Below are positions 17,793 to 28,355 of a stretch of DNA of 64,000 bases, piece after piece. The notes under the pieces were generated by a model. That model had not been told where the DNA came from. It was given only the letters and a program-made list of their open reading frames with translations, and searched no databases. The DNA is taken from positions 124,001 through 188,000 of the forward strand of contig CACHOG010000001.1 of NCBI GenBank assembly GCA_902581445.1, written 5' to 3'. Within the stretch, counting starts at the first letter, position 1; each line of letters starts with the position of its first letter. The stretch is from an uncultured Pelagibacteraceae bacterium (GTDB taxonomy: Bacteria; Pseudomonadota; Alphaproteobacteria; Pelagibacterales; Pelagibacteraceae). The position numbers were made by a program, and so were the translations under genes.

Positions 17793-19518
17793 CCAAATAA
17801 AAAATAGTGGAAAAGTTATAGGAAGAAAAAATATTCTTAAAAGTTTTATACTATTAATTATATATTTATCTGTAATTTTTTTAGAATTAATTAATTTTGG
17901 TTTAATTATTCCAATACTCACTATTTTATTTGAGACAGATACAATTCAAAATTTTAAATTAATGAATTTTTTTAACAATATTCTAAGTCTTGAGGATACA
18001 AGTATAATAAATATAGGTATTTTATTTTTTCTAGTTATTATTATTAAGATAATATTATTACTTTTTTTTGAATATAAAAAACAAAAATACTGTAGAGAGA
18101 TTAATATCGATATTTCACTAAAAGCATACTCCTATTTTCTTCATTCTAGTTGGCAAGAAATTCTGTCGAAAGATCATGGTTATATTATTAGAAATATTAG
18201 CTCAGATACTGCCAAATTCGTTTCACAAGGAATTATAATGTTTATAGAACTTATTAAAAATACTTTATATCTTTCTTTTGTTTTAATTTTCTTATTATTT
18301 GTAAGTGTAAAAATAACTTTTTTTGTTTTGTGTTTGTTTTTCCTGCTTACTTTAAGTTTTTTTATAGTTGTTAAAAATAAACTAACCAAGTTATCAGAAC
18401 AATCTGCTGAGTTCGATAAGTTTAGATATAGAAATATATCTGAGAGTATTCTTAATATGAGGGATATTAAACTTATTGGTAATGCAGATTATATTTTAGA
18501 TTTATACAAATTTAATGAGCAAAAAATTTCTAAAGTGGTTATAGTTAATTCAATTGTCTCAAAAATTCCAAGATATCTTATAGAAATAGTTTTAGTTTTG
18601 TTAGTTGTTTTTTCATTAATTTATATTGATAACTCACAATATGATGTCACCCAACTTATTCCTGTTTTAGGACTTTTCAGCTTTGCAATCTTAAGAATGA
18701 TACCTATTTTTTTAGCTTATAATAATAATCTTCAAGCCATTCGTATTTCAAAATTTCAAATTGATGAAGTGATAAAAAATGCATCAAGAAATGAAAAATT
18801 TTATAGTGAAAAGAAAACTACAAATAAAAATGAAATAAAAGACCATATAGATTTTAAAAAAAGTTTAGTGATTAAAGTGCAAAACGCTAACTTTTCATAT
18901 GAAAATGATAAGCAAGTACTTGAAAATATTAATATCGAGTTAAATGAAGGCAGAACATATAGTGTTGAGGGTGAAAATGGATCTGGAAAGAGCACCTTAG
19001 TAGATTTAATTTCAGGATTACTTGTTCCACACAGTGGACTTGTGAAGATAAATGATAGAGATTTAAGTTCAATATCAAGCTATTGGAGATTAAATATTGG
19101 ATACGTATCTCAGACAAATTTTTTAATTAATAGTTCAATCAAAGAAAATATTAAATTTGGAAGAAAACAACTATCAGATCAAGATATATTTGAAATAATT
19201 AAAAAATTGGATATGGAAAATATGATTAATTCTTTAGAAAATAAATTGGATACAAATGTCGGGAATTTAGGCGGTAACTTATCAGGAGGTCAAAAACAAA
19301 GAATTAACATTGCGCGAGCATTAGTAACTGATCCAAAATTGATCATTTTAGATGAAGCAACAAATGCTTTGGATGAGGAAGTCGAAGATAAATTTTTACA
19401 GAAAATAGACCAAATGAAGAAAAATAAAATAATTATTTTTATTTCTCACTTGCAAAAAATTAAAGAATTTTGTGATATCAATGTTTTAGTGAAAAATAAA
19501 AAAGCCACAATAGTTTAA
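17785..19518 (+). CDS. ABC transporter, fused permease/ATPase (PglK/MsbA-like glycan flippase)
   Basis: TM helices then Walker A VEGENGSGKSTLVDLISG, signature LSGGQKQRINIARAL, Walker B LIILDEATNALDE. Confidence 0.9.
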   Translation: MINQIKNSGKVIGRKNILKSFILLIIYLSVIFLELINFGLIIPILTILFETDTIQNFKLMNFFNNILSLEDTSIINIGILFFLVIIIKIILLLFFEYKKQKYCREINIDISLKAYSYFLHSSWQEILSKDHGYIIRNISSDTAKFVSQGIIMFIELIKNTLYLSFVLIFLLFVSVKITFFVLCLFFLLTLSFFIVVKNKLTKLSEQSAEFDKFRYRNISESILNMRDIKLIGNADYILDLYKFNEQKISKVVIVNSIVSKIPRYLIEIVLVLLVVFSLIYIDNSQYDVTQLIPVLGLFSFAILRMIPIFLAYNNNLQAIRISKFQIDEVIKNASRNEKFYSEKKTTNKNEIKDHIDFKKSLVIKVQNANFSYENDKQVLENINIELNEGRTYSVEGENGSGKSTLVDLISGLLVPHSGLVKINDRDLSSISSYWRLNIGYVSQTNFLINSSIKENIKFGRKQLSDQDIFEIIKKLDMENMINSLENKLDTNVGNLGGNLSGGQKQRINIARALVTDPKLIILDEATNALDEEVEDKFLQKIDQMKKNKIIIFISHLQKIKEFCDINVLVKNKKATIV

Positions 19519-20267
19519 TGAAAAAAAGCAAAAAAAAAATTATATCCCTTGCATCTTATAATAAAAAAAAAATAATATGGTCAAAAAATCTTTACAATAA
19601 TAAAGAAATAAAAAGTTTATCAAAAAAGCTTTTTTTAAAAGCATATAAAAAAAGAATTTCTTACTTAAATACCTGGATGAATGAACCTATACTTCAAACA
19701 TCTGATGATATAATAGCCTTACAAGAAATAATATATAAAACAAAACCAGAGGTCATAATTGAGTGTGGGGTTTGCTGGGGTGGTTCTATTCTCTTTTATG
19801 AACATATGGCAAAGATTACAAATATAAAAAAAATAATTGGCATTGATACTTTTATTCCAAAAGATTTAGAAAAAAGAATATATAAAAAAGTGAGTAAAGA
19901 TAAAGTAGTCTTAATAAAGGGTTTTACAACTGAAAATGATGTTGTTGATAAAGTAAAAAAAATTACTAAAAAATATAAAAATTTTTTAGTTCACCTCGAT
20001 AGCGATCATACTTTTCAAAACGTTTTAAATGAATTGAATACTTACTCAAAATTTTTAAGTAAAAATAATTATATTATTGTTGGAGATACTATAGTAAATA
20101 GAATTCCTACTCAAAAACAATGGAAAAGAGATTGGAACAAAAATAATAATCCTGAGATTGCTCTAAAGGCTTTTTTAAAAAAAAATAAAGATTTCAAAAT
20201 AGATAAAAAAATAAATTTTAAACAACTAATAACTCACAACCCATTAGGTTATATTTATAAAAAATAA
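19518..20267 (+). CDS. Cephalosporin-hydroxylase (CmcI)-like SAM-dependent protein
   Basis: WMNEPILQTSDDIIALQEIIYKTKPEVIIECGVCWGGSILFYEH; VHLDSDHT; IIVGDT. Confidence 0.72.
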   Translation: MKKSKKKIISLASYNKKKIIWSKNLYNNKEIKSLSKKLFLKAYKKRISYLNTWMNEPILQTSDDIIALQEIIYKTKPEVIIECGVCWGGSILFYEHMAKITNIKKIIGIDTFIPKDLEKRIYKKVSKDKVVLIKGFTTENDVVDKVKKITKKYKNFLVHLDSDHTFQNVLNELNTYSKFLSKNNYIIVGDTIVNRIPTQKQWKRDWNKNNNPEIALKAFLKKNKDFKIDKKINFKQLITHNPLGYIYKK

Positions 20268-20272
20268 AAATA

Positions 20273-21472
20273 ATGATTTGTAAAATTACTGGAAAAAAAA
20301 TTGAGCCATTTATGGATTTTGGAAAAATGCCTATATCAAATAACTTTATTAAAAAAGAAAATTTTGAAAATGAGTTTTTTTTTAATATGAAGGTAGGTTT
20401 TTGTGACGACGTGTCATTATTTCAACTAGCAGATTTTCCTAAACCTGAACAAATGTTCAATGAAAACTACCCTTTTTTTTCAAGCAGTTCCTACTTTATG
20501 CAACTTCATTTTGAAAAATATGCAAATTGGGTGATAAAAAATTTCTTAAATAGTAACTCAAAAATAATCGAAATAGGTTCCAATGACGGAACTATGTTAA
20601 AAAATTTTTATAAAATGGGTTTTGACTCTTTAGGGATAGAACCCTCATCTAATTGTGCTGAGATAGCTAACAATAATAACATTAAAACTATTGTGAGTTT
20701 TTTTAATGATGCTTTTTCAAAAACTCTTACAAATCATTTACATAATACCGATGCGATTATTGCAGCAAATTGTATTTGTCATATTTCTGATCTAAAGGAA
20801 GTCTTTTTAGGTGTAGAAAGATTACTGTCCAAAAAGGGAGTATTTATTTTTGAAGAACCTTATTTGGGAAGTATGTTCGAGAAAACTTCATATGATCAAA
20901 TTTACGATGAGCATATTTTTATTTTTTCAGTCAACGCTATTAATAAAATTTCAAAACTGTTTGATCTTGAATTAATAGATGTATTAGAACAAAATACACA
21001 CGGGGGATCCATGAGATATGTGGTTGGACGAAAAAATGTAAGAACAGTCTCAAAAAATGTAGAAAATATTTTGAAAAGAGAAAAAAACCTAGGACAAGAT
21101 ACACTAGAAAGTTGTATTAAATTTAAGTTAAATTGTGAAATTTCGAAAAAAAAACTCGTTGAAAAAATACAAAGTATTAAATCAAGAGGAAAAAAAATAG
21201 CTGGCTATGCCGCAACCTCAAAAAGTACCACTGTCTTAAATTATTGCGATATTGGAACAAATTACATTGATTGTATATTTGATACCACTAAAGAGAAAAT
21301 AGGAAAATATTCTCCAGGAAAACATATACCGATTATATCGTATGATAGTTTTTATAATCAATTACCTGATTATGCATATTTATTTGCTTGGAATCACAAA
21401 GAAGAAATATTTAAAAAAGAAAAAGAATTTATAAATAAAGGAGGGCGTTGGATCTCCCACGTAGATATTTAA
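20273..21472 (+). CDS. Class I SAM methyltransferase with N-terminal zinc-binding and C-terminal Methyltransf_14-like domains (sugar C-methyltransferase type)
   Basis: N-term CKITGKKIEPFMDFGKMPISNNF; IIEIGSNDGTMLKNF; C-term GKKIAGYAATSKSTTVLNYC. Confidence 0.8.
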   Translation: MICKITGKKIEPFMDFGKMPISNNFIKKENFENEFFFNMKVGFCDDVSLFQLADFPKPEQMFNENYPFFSSSSYFMQLHFEKYANWVIKNFLNSNSKIIEIGSNDGTMLKNFYKMGFDSLGIEPSSNCAEIANNNNIKTIVSFFNDAFSKTLTNHLHNTDAIIAANCICHISDLKEVFLGVERLLSKKGVFIFEEPYLGSMFEKTSYDQIYDEHIFIFSVNAINKISKLFDLELIDVLEQNTHGGSMRYVVGRKNVRTVSKNVENILKREKNLGQDTLESCIKFKLNCEISKKKLVEKIQSIKSRGKKIAGYAATSKSTTVLNYCDIGTNYIDCIFDTTKEKIGKYSPGKHIPIISYDSFYNQLPDYAYLFAWNHKEEIFKKEKEFINKGGRWISHVDI

Positions 21473-21473
21473 G

Positions 21474-22175
21474 ATGAAAATTTTGATAACAGGTGGAGAT
21501 GGAAGGTTTTGCAATGAACTTAAAAAATTTTTTTATGGAAAGAATATATTTTATTTAAGTAAAACAAAATTTAATATTTTAAAATATCAATTCATTTTGA
21601 AAAAACTAAGAGATTTAAAAATAGATACTTTAATACACACAGCAGCCTTGTCTAGGCCAATGGCGATACATAATTCAAAAATAGAAAAAAGTATTGATAC
21701 AAATATAATTGGGACTTGCAACGTAGTTAAGGCTTGTCAAAAATTAAATATTAAACTGATCTATTTTTCAACTTCTTATGTATATCCTGGAACTCAAGGC
21801 AATTATGATGAGGAAAGTCTTCTTAAACCAATTAATAACTATGCATGGTCTAAACTTGGTGGGGAATCTGCCGTTCAAATGTATAAAAATTCGCTTATTT
21901 TAAGAATTGCAATGACGGAATATCCCTTTGTACATAAAAAAGCTTATGCAAATGCAAAAACTTCTTTTATATACCAGCATGATTTTGCTAAAATTTTACC
22001 AAAACTTCTTAAAGAAAAAGGAATAATTAATATTGGTGGAAAAAAAATGACAATCTATAAATTCGCAAGAAAAGATAATAAGTACGTCAAACCAATTTAT
22101 TTAAAAAGAGGGGATAACTTTCCAAAAGATAGTTCTATGAAAATATACAAACTTAAAAAAATTCTAAAAAATTAA
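21474..22175 (+). CDS. NAD(P)-dependent sugar reductase/epimerase (RmlD-like)
   Basis: ILITGGDGRFCNELK; LIHTAALSRP; FSTSYVYPGTQGNYDEES; YAWSKLGGE. Confidence 0.8.
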   Translation: MKILITGGDGRFCNELKKFFYGKNIFYLSKTKFNILKYQFILKKLRDLKIDTLIHTAALSRPMAIHNSKIEKSIDTNIIGTCNVVKACQKLNIKLIYFSTSYVYPGTQGNYDEESLLKPINNYAWSKLGGESAVQMYKNSLILRIAMTEYPFVHKKAYANAKTSFIYQHDFAKILPKLLKEKGIINIGGKKMTIYKFARKDNKYVKPIYLKRGDNFPKDSSMKIYKLKKILKN

Positions 22176-22187
22176 TTTTTATTTGAA

Positions 22188-23006
22188 ATGAATTATGACG
22201 AATTTTTAACTCTGATTATAGTTACACATAGGTCTGATAAGAATTTGTTAGAAAATAAATTAAATAAATTAGCACCATTCTTTAGGACTTTGATTATTGA
22301 AAATTCTAACGATAAGTCTTTAAAATTATTTGAAGAGAAGTATTCAAATGTAAAAGTTTATTTTGTTGATAATACTGGAAATGGAGGAGGTATTAATCAA
22401 GGTCTTAGACTAACAAAAACTAAATTTGCCGCTTACATAGATTTAGACATAGAAATAGATAAACCTGATATTGATAAATTTGTCCAGAGAGCAGAGGAAA
22501 TAAAAAATTTTGCTATTTTAATCCCAAATCTTGATAATAAATATAAAACTAATGAAATAAAAGAGTGTTACGAATTTACTGGTAGTATGATGTTCTTAAA
22601 TTTGGAAAATCTGAAGGACGTGGGAGAATTTGATGAAAATATATTTCTGTATTATGAGGAATATGATTTTGCTCACAGATGTAAAATTTTAAATAAAAAA
22701 ATTTTTTTGCTGCCTGATATAAAAATATCACATAAGCCATCCTCATCAGTTAAAGTTAACGACGAAAAAATAAATGATTTGAAGGTATTAAGACAATGGC
22801 ATTTTATGTGGTCAAAATTTTATTTTTTTAAAAAAAACTTTAGTTATTTTTATGCACTAAAAAAAACTTTTCCTGATTTTTTTGTAAATTTGGTCAAATT
22901 GATAATTTTATTTCCGTTTAACAAAAACAAGTCAAAAATATTTTATGCAAGATTGGAGGGTTTATTAAACTCTATAATTGGAAAACGATCATCAAAAAGA
23001 CTTTAA
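22188..23006 (+). CDS. Glycosyltransferase family 2
   Basis: LIIVTHRSDKNLLENKL; VDNTGNGGGINQGL; AYIDLDIEI; FDENIFLYYEEYDFAHR. Confidence 0.85.
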   Translation: MNYDEFLTLIIVTHRSDKNLLENKLNKLAPFFRTLIIENSNDKSLKLFEEKYSNVKVYFVDNTGNGGGINQGLRLTKTKFAAYIDLDIEIDKPDIDKFVQRAEEIKNFAILIPNLDNKYKTNEIKECYEFTGSMMFLNLENLKDVGEFDENIFLYYEEYDFAHRCKILNKKIFLLPDIKISHKPSSSVKVNDEKINDLKVLRQWHFMWSKFYFFKKNFSYFYALKKTFPDFFVNLVKLIILFPFNKNKSKIFYARLEGLLNSIIGKRSSKRL

Positions 23007-24401
23007 ATCAATTAAAGCTATATTCGGGTATATTTCTTCTTCATCTCCGTCATTTTCAGCCCCCTCAAGAAAAAGTAGTATTTTCTCATCGTAATTTATT
23101 ACATCTCTAATACGTCTACCTAACTCTACTTTCTCAAGATTTGAAAATTTATTGTTTTTATCTAAATTAAAAAAGTAGATAGATTTAGCTCTTAAAGAGC
23201 TAAATATGTACTGGTCATCTTTTACTTTAGTAATTTCCGATATACCAATTGAAGGTGTAAAATACTTAATGGGCTCAATGAAGCCATGATCTTTATGTGA
23301 TTTTAATAAAGGATATTTTTTAATTTTTTCCTTTGTTTTTTTGTAGTGTTCTCCATATGATGAAATCGGCCAACCGTAATTTGGCACATCCGTATTGTCT
23401 AATTTAATAATATTTATTTCATCACCCCCTTTAGGACCATGCTCCGTAGCTAAAATAATATTTTTACTTTTATCAAAGTATAGACCCTGTATATTCCTAT
23501 GTCCTTTAGAAAAGATTTCAAATTTATTATTTTCAAGATTAATTTTTATAATTTTACCAAAATAACTATCATTTTGTTGGGCCAATTTTCTATATCTGTA
23601 ATCACCAACAGTTAATAAAATATTATTTTTGTTTAAATTCACTATTCTTCCACCTGTCTGGTGAAAATTTAACTCTCCATCTTCATTGTTTTTACTTACA
23701 CATTCTTTAGGATCAAATAACTCCTTAAAATTTAATCTTTGGAAATTTAACTCAGCATAAATGATAATTGTATTCCAACAATCATTTTTCATTTCATTTG
23801 TAAGAGAAACAAAAACTTTTTCATCGAAAATTTTCAAATCTTTCACTGATAATTTAGTACTTTTATAAAACTGATTTTCATTAATGAAATTTTCTATATT
23901 ATTAGGGATTTGATTGAATACTATATTTTCATTATTATCTCTTTCGCTATAGCCAGTAATCCCTATAGCAGTAAGGAGAAAAATTTTGTTTTTATAATAA
24001 TCTAAATAAGCACTTCCATAATAATTTAGATTTGTTATTCCATATTTGAAGGAAACTCCCTCAGGTTTGAAATAATCAATGCTAAATTTATCAAATTCAT
24101 CGGTTCTATGTTTAATAAAAACGATGTTCTTATTAGATTTTTTTAAATTAATGTCATCACGAATAATTATATTTTTTAATTTGTTTACTCTTTCCGCTAT
24201 TTCTTTATCTCTCAACTTAATATCATTCTCCCTTTCGTTAATAATCTTATATGGAAAAAAGATTTCTTTTAAAACTTGTTTGGTTTGATAGGGCAAAATA
24301 TTTTTTAAGCTACTAAGGCTACTGTTTCCAATACTTAAACTTATAATTAAATAAATAACTAAAAGAGATATACTTATTATGAATAATTTTTTTTTTAGCA
24401 T
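22992..24401 (-). CDS. PQQ-dependent sugar-dehydrogenase-like (GSDH) beta-propeller, membrane anchored
   Basis: N-terminal hydrophobic anchor; HRNIQGLYFDKSKNIILATEHGPKGGDEIN; NYGWPISSYGEHY; PSIGISEI. Confidence 0.75.
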   Translation of the reverse strand: MLKKKLFIISISLLVIYLIISLSIGNSSLSSLKNILPYQTKQVLKEIFFPYKIINERENDIKLRDKEIAERVNKLKNIIIRDDINLKKSNKNIVFIKHRTDEFDKFSIDYFKPEGVSFKYGITNLNYYGSAYLDYYKNKIFLLTAIGITGYSERDNNENIVFNQIPNNIENFINENQFYKSTKLSVKDLKIFDEKVFVSLTNEMKNDCWNTIIIYAELNFQRLNFKELFDPKECVSKNNEDGELNFHQTGGRIVNLNKNNILLTVGDYRYRKLAQQNDSYFGKIIKINLENNKFEIFSKGHRNIQGLYFDKSKNIILATEHGPKGGDEINIIKLDNTDVPNYGWPISSYGEHYKKTKEKIKKYPLLKSHKDHGFIEPIKYFTPSIGISEITKVKDDQYIFSSLRAKSIYFFNLDKNNKFSNLEKVELGRRIRDVINYDEKILLFLEGAENDGDEEEIYPNIALIDLKSF

Positions 24402-24419
24402 TTTTTTTTAATAAACAAT

Positions 24420-25346
24420 TTAATATAATTTTTTTAGTAGGTTTAGAGTGTTCTTAATGTCACGGTTGATATTTTTTCTAAACCTCAATTGTAAGTTTTC
24501 TATTTTTTTTTTTGAAACTAGGTAAGAATTTTGATTAAGAACAGGGGAATTTGTTTTTTTTATTTTCATTTTGTATCCATTTTTTTTAATCAGATCTAAT
24601 ATATTTCGGACGGTATAATTTCGTGTTAAAACGTTATAAATTTCACCATTAAAAAGATTTCTATTTATAAAAAAAATAATAGTTTTAATTGCATCATCTA
24701 ATGAAAGGTATGGTCTAAACTGATCAAGAGCGTCATTCCATACAGGTATTTCTTTTTTAATTATTGTATTGAAACAAAATTTATTAACAGCTGTATGAAA
24801 TCTCATACCTTTAGAAGTCCCTGTAATTGTCCCAAACCTAAAAGTAACAAATTTTAATTTATTCTTATTTTTTTGAAGAATAATTTCCTCTTTTAACTTT
24901 ACATCCGCATATGGACTTTGCGGCCTAAGGGCTGAAGTGCTTTCACTCACAATATTTTTTTGTATTCCATATACACTTGTCGATGATATATGCATAAGTT
25001 TTACTTTTTTTTTTAAGCAATATTTTAAAACGTTATTAAAAACAGTTAAATTATTGTTTATTACTTCTTCTTTATTCTTAAAAGATTGTTCAGCATTTGT
25101 AATTGATGCAAGGTGAATTACCAAATGTATTTTACTATTAATATTATTTAATAGGTCCTGATTTTTTAAGTCTTCGTTGATAAAAATAAATTTTTTTTTT
25201 TTTGTTTTTAAATTAAATAAGACATTTAAATTGTTCGATGATGCGTTATCAATTAGATAAATTTTTTTGAGATTCTTCATAGAGTGGATTTCTTCAATCA
25301 ACTTAGAACCAATATGACCAAGTGGACCAGTTATTATAATATTCAT
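24420..25346 (-). CDS. NAD-dependent epimerase/dehydratase
   Basis: IIITGPLGHIGSKLIEE; VIHLASITN; HISSTSVYG; PQSPYADVKL; FRFGTITG. Confidence 0.85.
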   Translation of the reverse strand: MNIIITGPLGHIGSKLIEEIHSMKNLKKIYLIDNASSNNLNVLFNLKTKKKKFIFINEDLKNQDLLNNINSKIHLVIHLASITNAEQSFKNKEEVINNNLTVFNNVLKYCLKKKVKLMHISSTSVYGIQKNIVSESTSALRPQSPYADVKLKEEIILQKNKNKLKFVTFRFGTITGTSKGMRFHTAVNKFCFNTIIKKEIPVWNDALDQFRPYLSLDDAIKTIIFFINRNLFNGEIYNVLTRNYTVRNILDLIKKNGYKMKIKKTNSPVLNQNSYLVSKKKIENLQLRFRKNINRDIKNTLNLLKKLY

Positions 25347-25350
25347 AAAA

Positions 25351-25779
25351 TTAATAAGCTTGTTTAAATTTTTTTTTTATAAAATGACTGAAATTTCTTA
25401 TATACTCACTCTCTGAATATTCAGTATCACATAATACAATTATTGAATTATTTTGTTTTTTGAATCTATAAGTTACCCAGTGCAATGGTGGTATTTTTAA
25501 CATTTTGTTTTGATTTGATTTTAGATCATAACTGTATTTATATTTATTCTTGTTAAATATAGATATCTCTGATTCACCATATATTTGATAAATTATTTGT
25601 GTACATTTTTTATGCGCATGTTTTCCCCTTAAAGAATTTTTTTTTCCCGTCACAATAAAAAGCCTTTTAAACTTAAAAGATTTTATTTTTTTAAGGTAAA
25701 AAGGCACCAACGTGCCATTATTATTTTTAATTTTCCTAATTTTTATAAAACTTGGTTTTGTTGTAATTTTTTTATTCAC
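25351..25779 (-). CDS. WxcM/FdtA-like cupin (dTDP-sugar 3,4-ketoisomerase family)
   Basis: IVTGKKNSLRGKHAHKKCTQIIYQIYGESEISI; PPLHWVTYRFK. Confidence 0.8.
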   Translation of the reverse strand: MNKKITTKPSFIKIRKIKNNNGTLVPFYLKKIKSFKFKRLFIVTGKKNSLRGKHAHKKCTQIIYQIYGESEISIFNKNKYKYSYDLKSNQNKMLKIPPLHWVTYRFKKQNNSIIVLCDTEYSESEYIRNFSHFIKKKFKQAY

Positions 25780-25821
25780 TAAATTACTCTTTTATTCAAA
25801 ATTTAACTATAAAGCACTATA

Positions 25822-27330
25822 TTATTTTATTCTACTTACTATGTAACTGGCAGAGTTTTTTTTTGAAATTAAAAAATTTCTAATACTATTTTGTCTTTTT
25901 TTAAGTTTAGGATAAATTCTATTATTTGTTAGTAATTTTAAAATTTTTTTGATTTCAATTTCATTTGATATTTCGATAATTCCCAACTTTTCAGGAGTCC
26001 TTAGCCACGGAAAAAATTTACTACCTAATTGTACAATAACTTTATTAAAATAAAGACCCTGATATAAAATAGACGTAGAGACTGTACCCATTATTATATC
26101 ACTTTTGCTTATGATATTTTCTGTAAGATTGTAATTATCTACAATCAGATTCTCCTTCTTTATAATATTTTTAGTGATTAAATCTTTTGAAATTTTACTT
26201 ATAGAACTTCCCTTTTCTTTAATTTTAAATTCAAATTTATTTTGGAAGTCATTTTTTATAACTTTTGCTACCATTTTGAGATATTTACCATCAATATTAT
26301 TTAACCAAATATGACTAGATCTTATGTAAATAATTCTTTTCTTTTTGTTAAAATTATTTTTTAAATTTCTTGCAAAATCAAAATCTCTTGCTGATCCACA
26401 GATGAAAATTTTATCTGGAACATCAAATTTCTTTTTTTGTAAATTTGAAAAATGTATAAAGTCTGACTGCCCGTAACAAAATAAATTATCTAGACTATTA
26501 AATAGAAATTGGGAAGTTAAAGATTGTGTAGTCAAAGAAACACCTTGCACAGCATATCCAAAAGTTTTTATATTTTTACTTTTACAAGCTGCAATAAAAG
26601 GTTCATTTCCAATGACGGTTTTAACAATTATACTTTTAGGATTAATCTTATCTAGCAATTTTAAATAAATCTCATAAGATATTTCAAATTTCAAAAAATC
26701 AGAGAAACTTGCTTTGTGATTTTTAAAGTAAAAATTAACAAATTTTTTATATTTAAACCAATTTTTTAAGCATTTAAAAAATAGGTTTAAAAATATTTCA
26801 ATATGTAAAAACTTATAATAATTCAAAATATTTTTATTTTTATATAAGTTTTCATAAATCTTAGATCTTCCATCATCAATACTAGAATAAAAAATATAGT
26901 AATTTATATTTTTTTTCTGTAGTTCTTTTACAATTGGTGTGAAAGACATTTGGTTGTGATAATCAAAATTTAAAAATAAAATTAAATCTTTTTTTATTAC
27001 TTTTTTTCTAAAAATGTTAAAGATTAAAAAAAATTTTACTATTTTTGTACATTTTAAAAAAAAATTAATCAATCTTCTTAAAGAATAAAATAATTTTGAA
27101 AGAGATAATATTTTAGTTTTTTTATCATTTTTTTTATTTTCATACATTAAATGCTTTATACTCTCTTCAAAAAGATAATTATAATTTTTTGAGAAAAGTA
27201 ATGAAATTTTATTTCCGTATTTTTTTCTTATAAATTTTTGACTAACTTGACGAGTTAAAATATTTTTTTCATTAAAATTGATTGTGTTAAATTTACTATT
27301 TTTACTTAAATTAGATTTAAAGTTTTTCAT
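25822..27330 (-). CDS. Surface polysaccharide biosynthesis protein (GT-B/glycerophosphotransferase-like)
   Basis: ILFLNFDYHNQMSFTPIVKELQKK; YAVQGVSLTTQS; SDIIMGTVSTSILYQGLYFNKVIVQLG. Confidence 0.5.
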   Translation of the reverse strand: MKNFKSNLSKNSKFNTINFNEKNILTRQVSQKFIRKKYGNKISLLFSKNYNYLFEESIKHLMYENKKNDKKTKILSLSKLFYSLRRLINFFLKCTKIVKFFLIFNIFRKKVIKKDLILFLNFDYHNQMSFTPIVKELQKKNINYYIFYSSIDDGRSKIYENLYKNKNILNYYKFLHIEIFLNLFFKCLKNWFKYKKFVNFYFKNHKASFSDFLKFEISYEIYLKLLDKINPKSIIVKTVIGNEPFIAACKSKNIKTFGYAVQGVSLTTQSLTSQFLFNSLDNLFCYGQSDFIHFSNLQKKKFDVPDKIFICGSARDFDFARNLKNNFNKKKRIIYIRSSHIWLNNIDGKYLKMVAKVIKNDFQNKFEFKIKEKGSSISKISKDLITKNIIKKENLIVDNYNLTENIISKSDIIMGTVSTSILYQGLYFNKVIVQLGSKFFPWLRTPEKLGIIEISNEIEIKKILKLLTNNRIYPKLKKRQNSIRNFLISKKNSASYIVSRIK

Positions 27331-27455
27331 TAAGAAATTTATAAAAAATATTGTTTTTTTTAGAATTATATTTATATTTTATTATTAAAAAAAACATTTA
27401 TAAAATCCAATTATAGTCTAATTTAGGCAATTAAAGTTAATTTGGTAACTATCTT

Positions 27456-28355
27456 ATGAAAAATTTTGCTCCGATTGTCGTATTTTGTTATATTAAACTT
27501 AATTCATTAAAAAAACTTTTTCAAAGTTTAAAAAGAAATAAAAATTATAAAAAGCACCGGATTATTATTTTTTCAGATGGACCAAAAAACAGAAAAGATA
27601 TACCAAAAATAAAAAAAGTAAGAGATTTTTTAAAAAATATCAAAGATTACAAAAGAATAAAAATCATAAAGAGAAAAAGAAACTTTGGTCTTGCGTCCAA
27701 CATTGTTAATGGTGTAACTGAAGTTTTAAATAAAGAAGATTCAGCTATTTTTTTAGAGGATGACATCATAGTTTCATGTGATTTTTTAAAATATATGAAC
27801 TTAAATTTAAATAAGTATAAAAATTCCAAAAAAGTCTGGCACATATCTGGTTTTAATTTTAATGTTGATATCAAATCTAAAGAGACCCAATTTTTCACTA
27901 GAGTTTCAAATTGCTGGGGTTGGGCGACTTGGTCAAATAGATGGCGCTATTTTAAAAAGAACCCAAAACATATTATCCACAATTGGAGTAAATCTAAAAT
28001 TAAAAAATTTAATTTTGATAATACAAGTAATTATTTTTCTCAGATAGAGAGAAATTATAATAAAACTCTAAACAGTTGGGCAATATTTTGGTATGCAACA
28101 ATATTTGAAAAAAAAGGTCTTTGTATAAATCCTGTAAAATCGTTATCTAAAAATATTGGTTATGGAGTAAATGCGACTAATACTCATAGTATTACAAAAG
28201 TTTTAAATCCAAAAATTTATAATTTAAACAAAAAAATTACTTTCCCATTGAAAATAACTGAGGATAAAAAAATCTTTCATACCCTTAAAAAAAGCTTTTA
28301 TTTTCAGAATTCAAAAATGAAATTAAGAAATTTCATAAATTATTTATTAAAATAA
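27456..28355 (+). CDS. GNT-I-like (MGAT1-type) glycosyltransferase
   Basis: PIVVFCYIKLNSLKKLFQSL; IIIFSDGPKN; AIFLEDDIIVSCDFLKYMN; WHISGFN; NCWGWATWSNRW. Confidence 0.7.
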   Translation: MKNFAPIVVFCYIKLNSLKKLFQSLKRNKNYKKHRIIIFSDGPKNRKDIPKIKKVRDFLKNIKDYKRIKIIKRKRNFGLASNIVNGVTEVLNKEDSAIFLEDDIIVSCDFLKYMNLNLNKYKNSKKVWHISGFNFNVDIKSKETQFFTRVSNCWGWATWSNRWRYFKKNPKHIIHNWSKSKIKKFNFDNTSNYFSQIERNYNKTLNSWAIFWYATIFEKKGLCINPVKSLSKNIGYGVNATNTHSITKVLNPKIYNLNKKITFPLKITEDKKIFHTLKKSFYFQNSKMKLRNFINYLLK

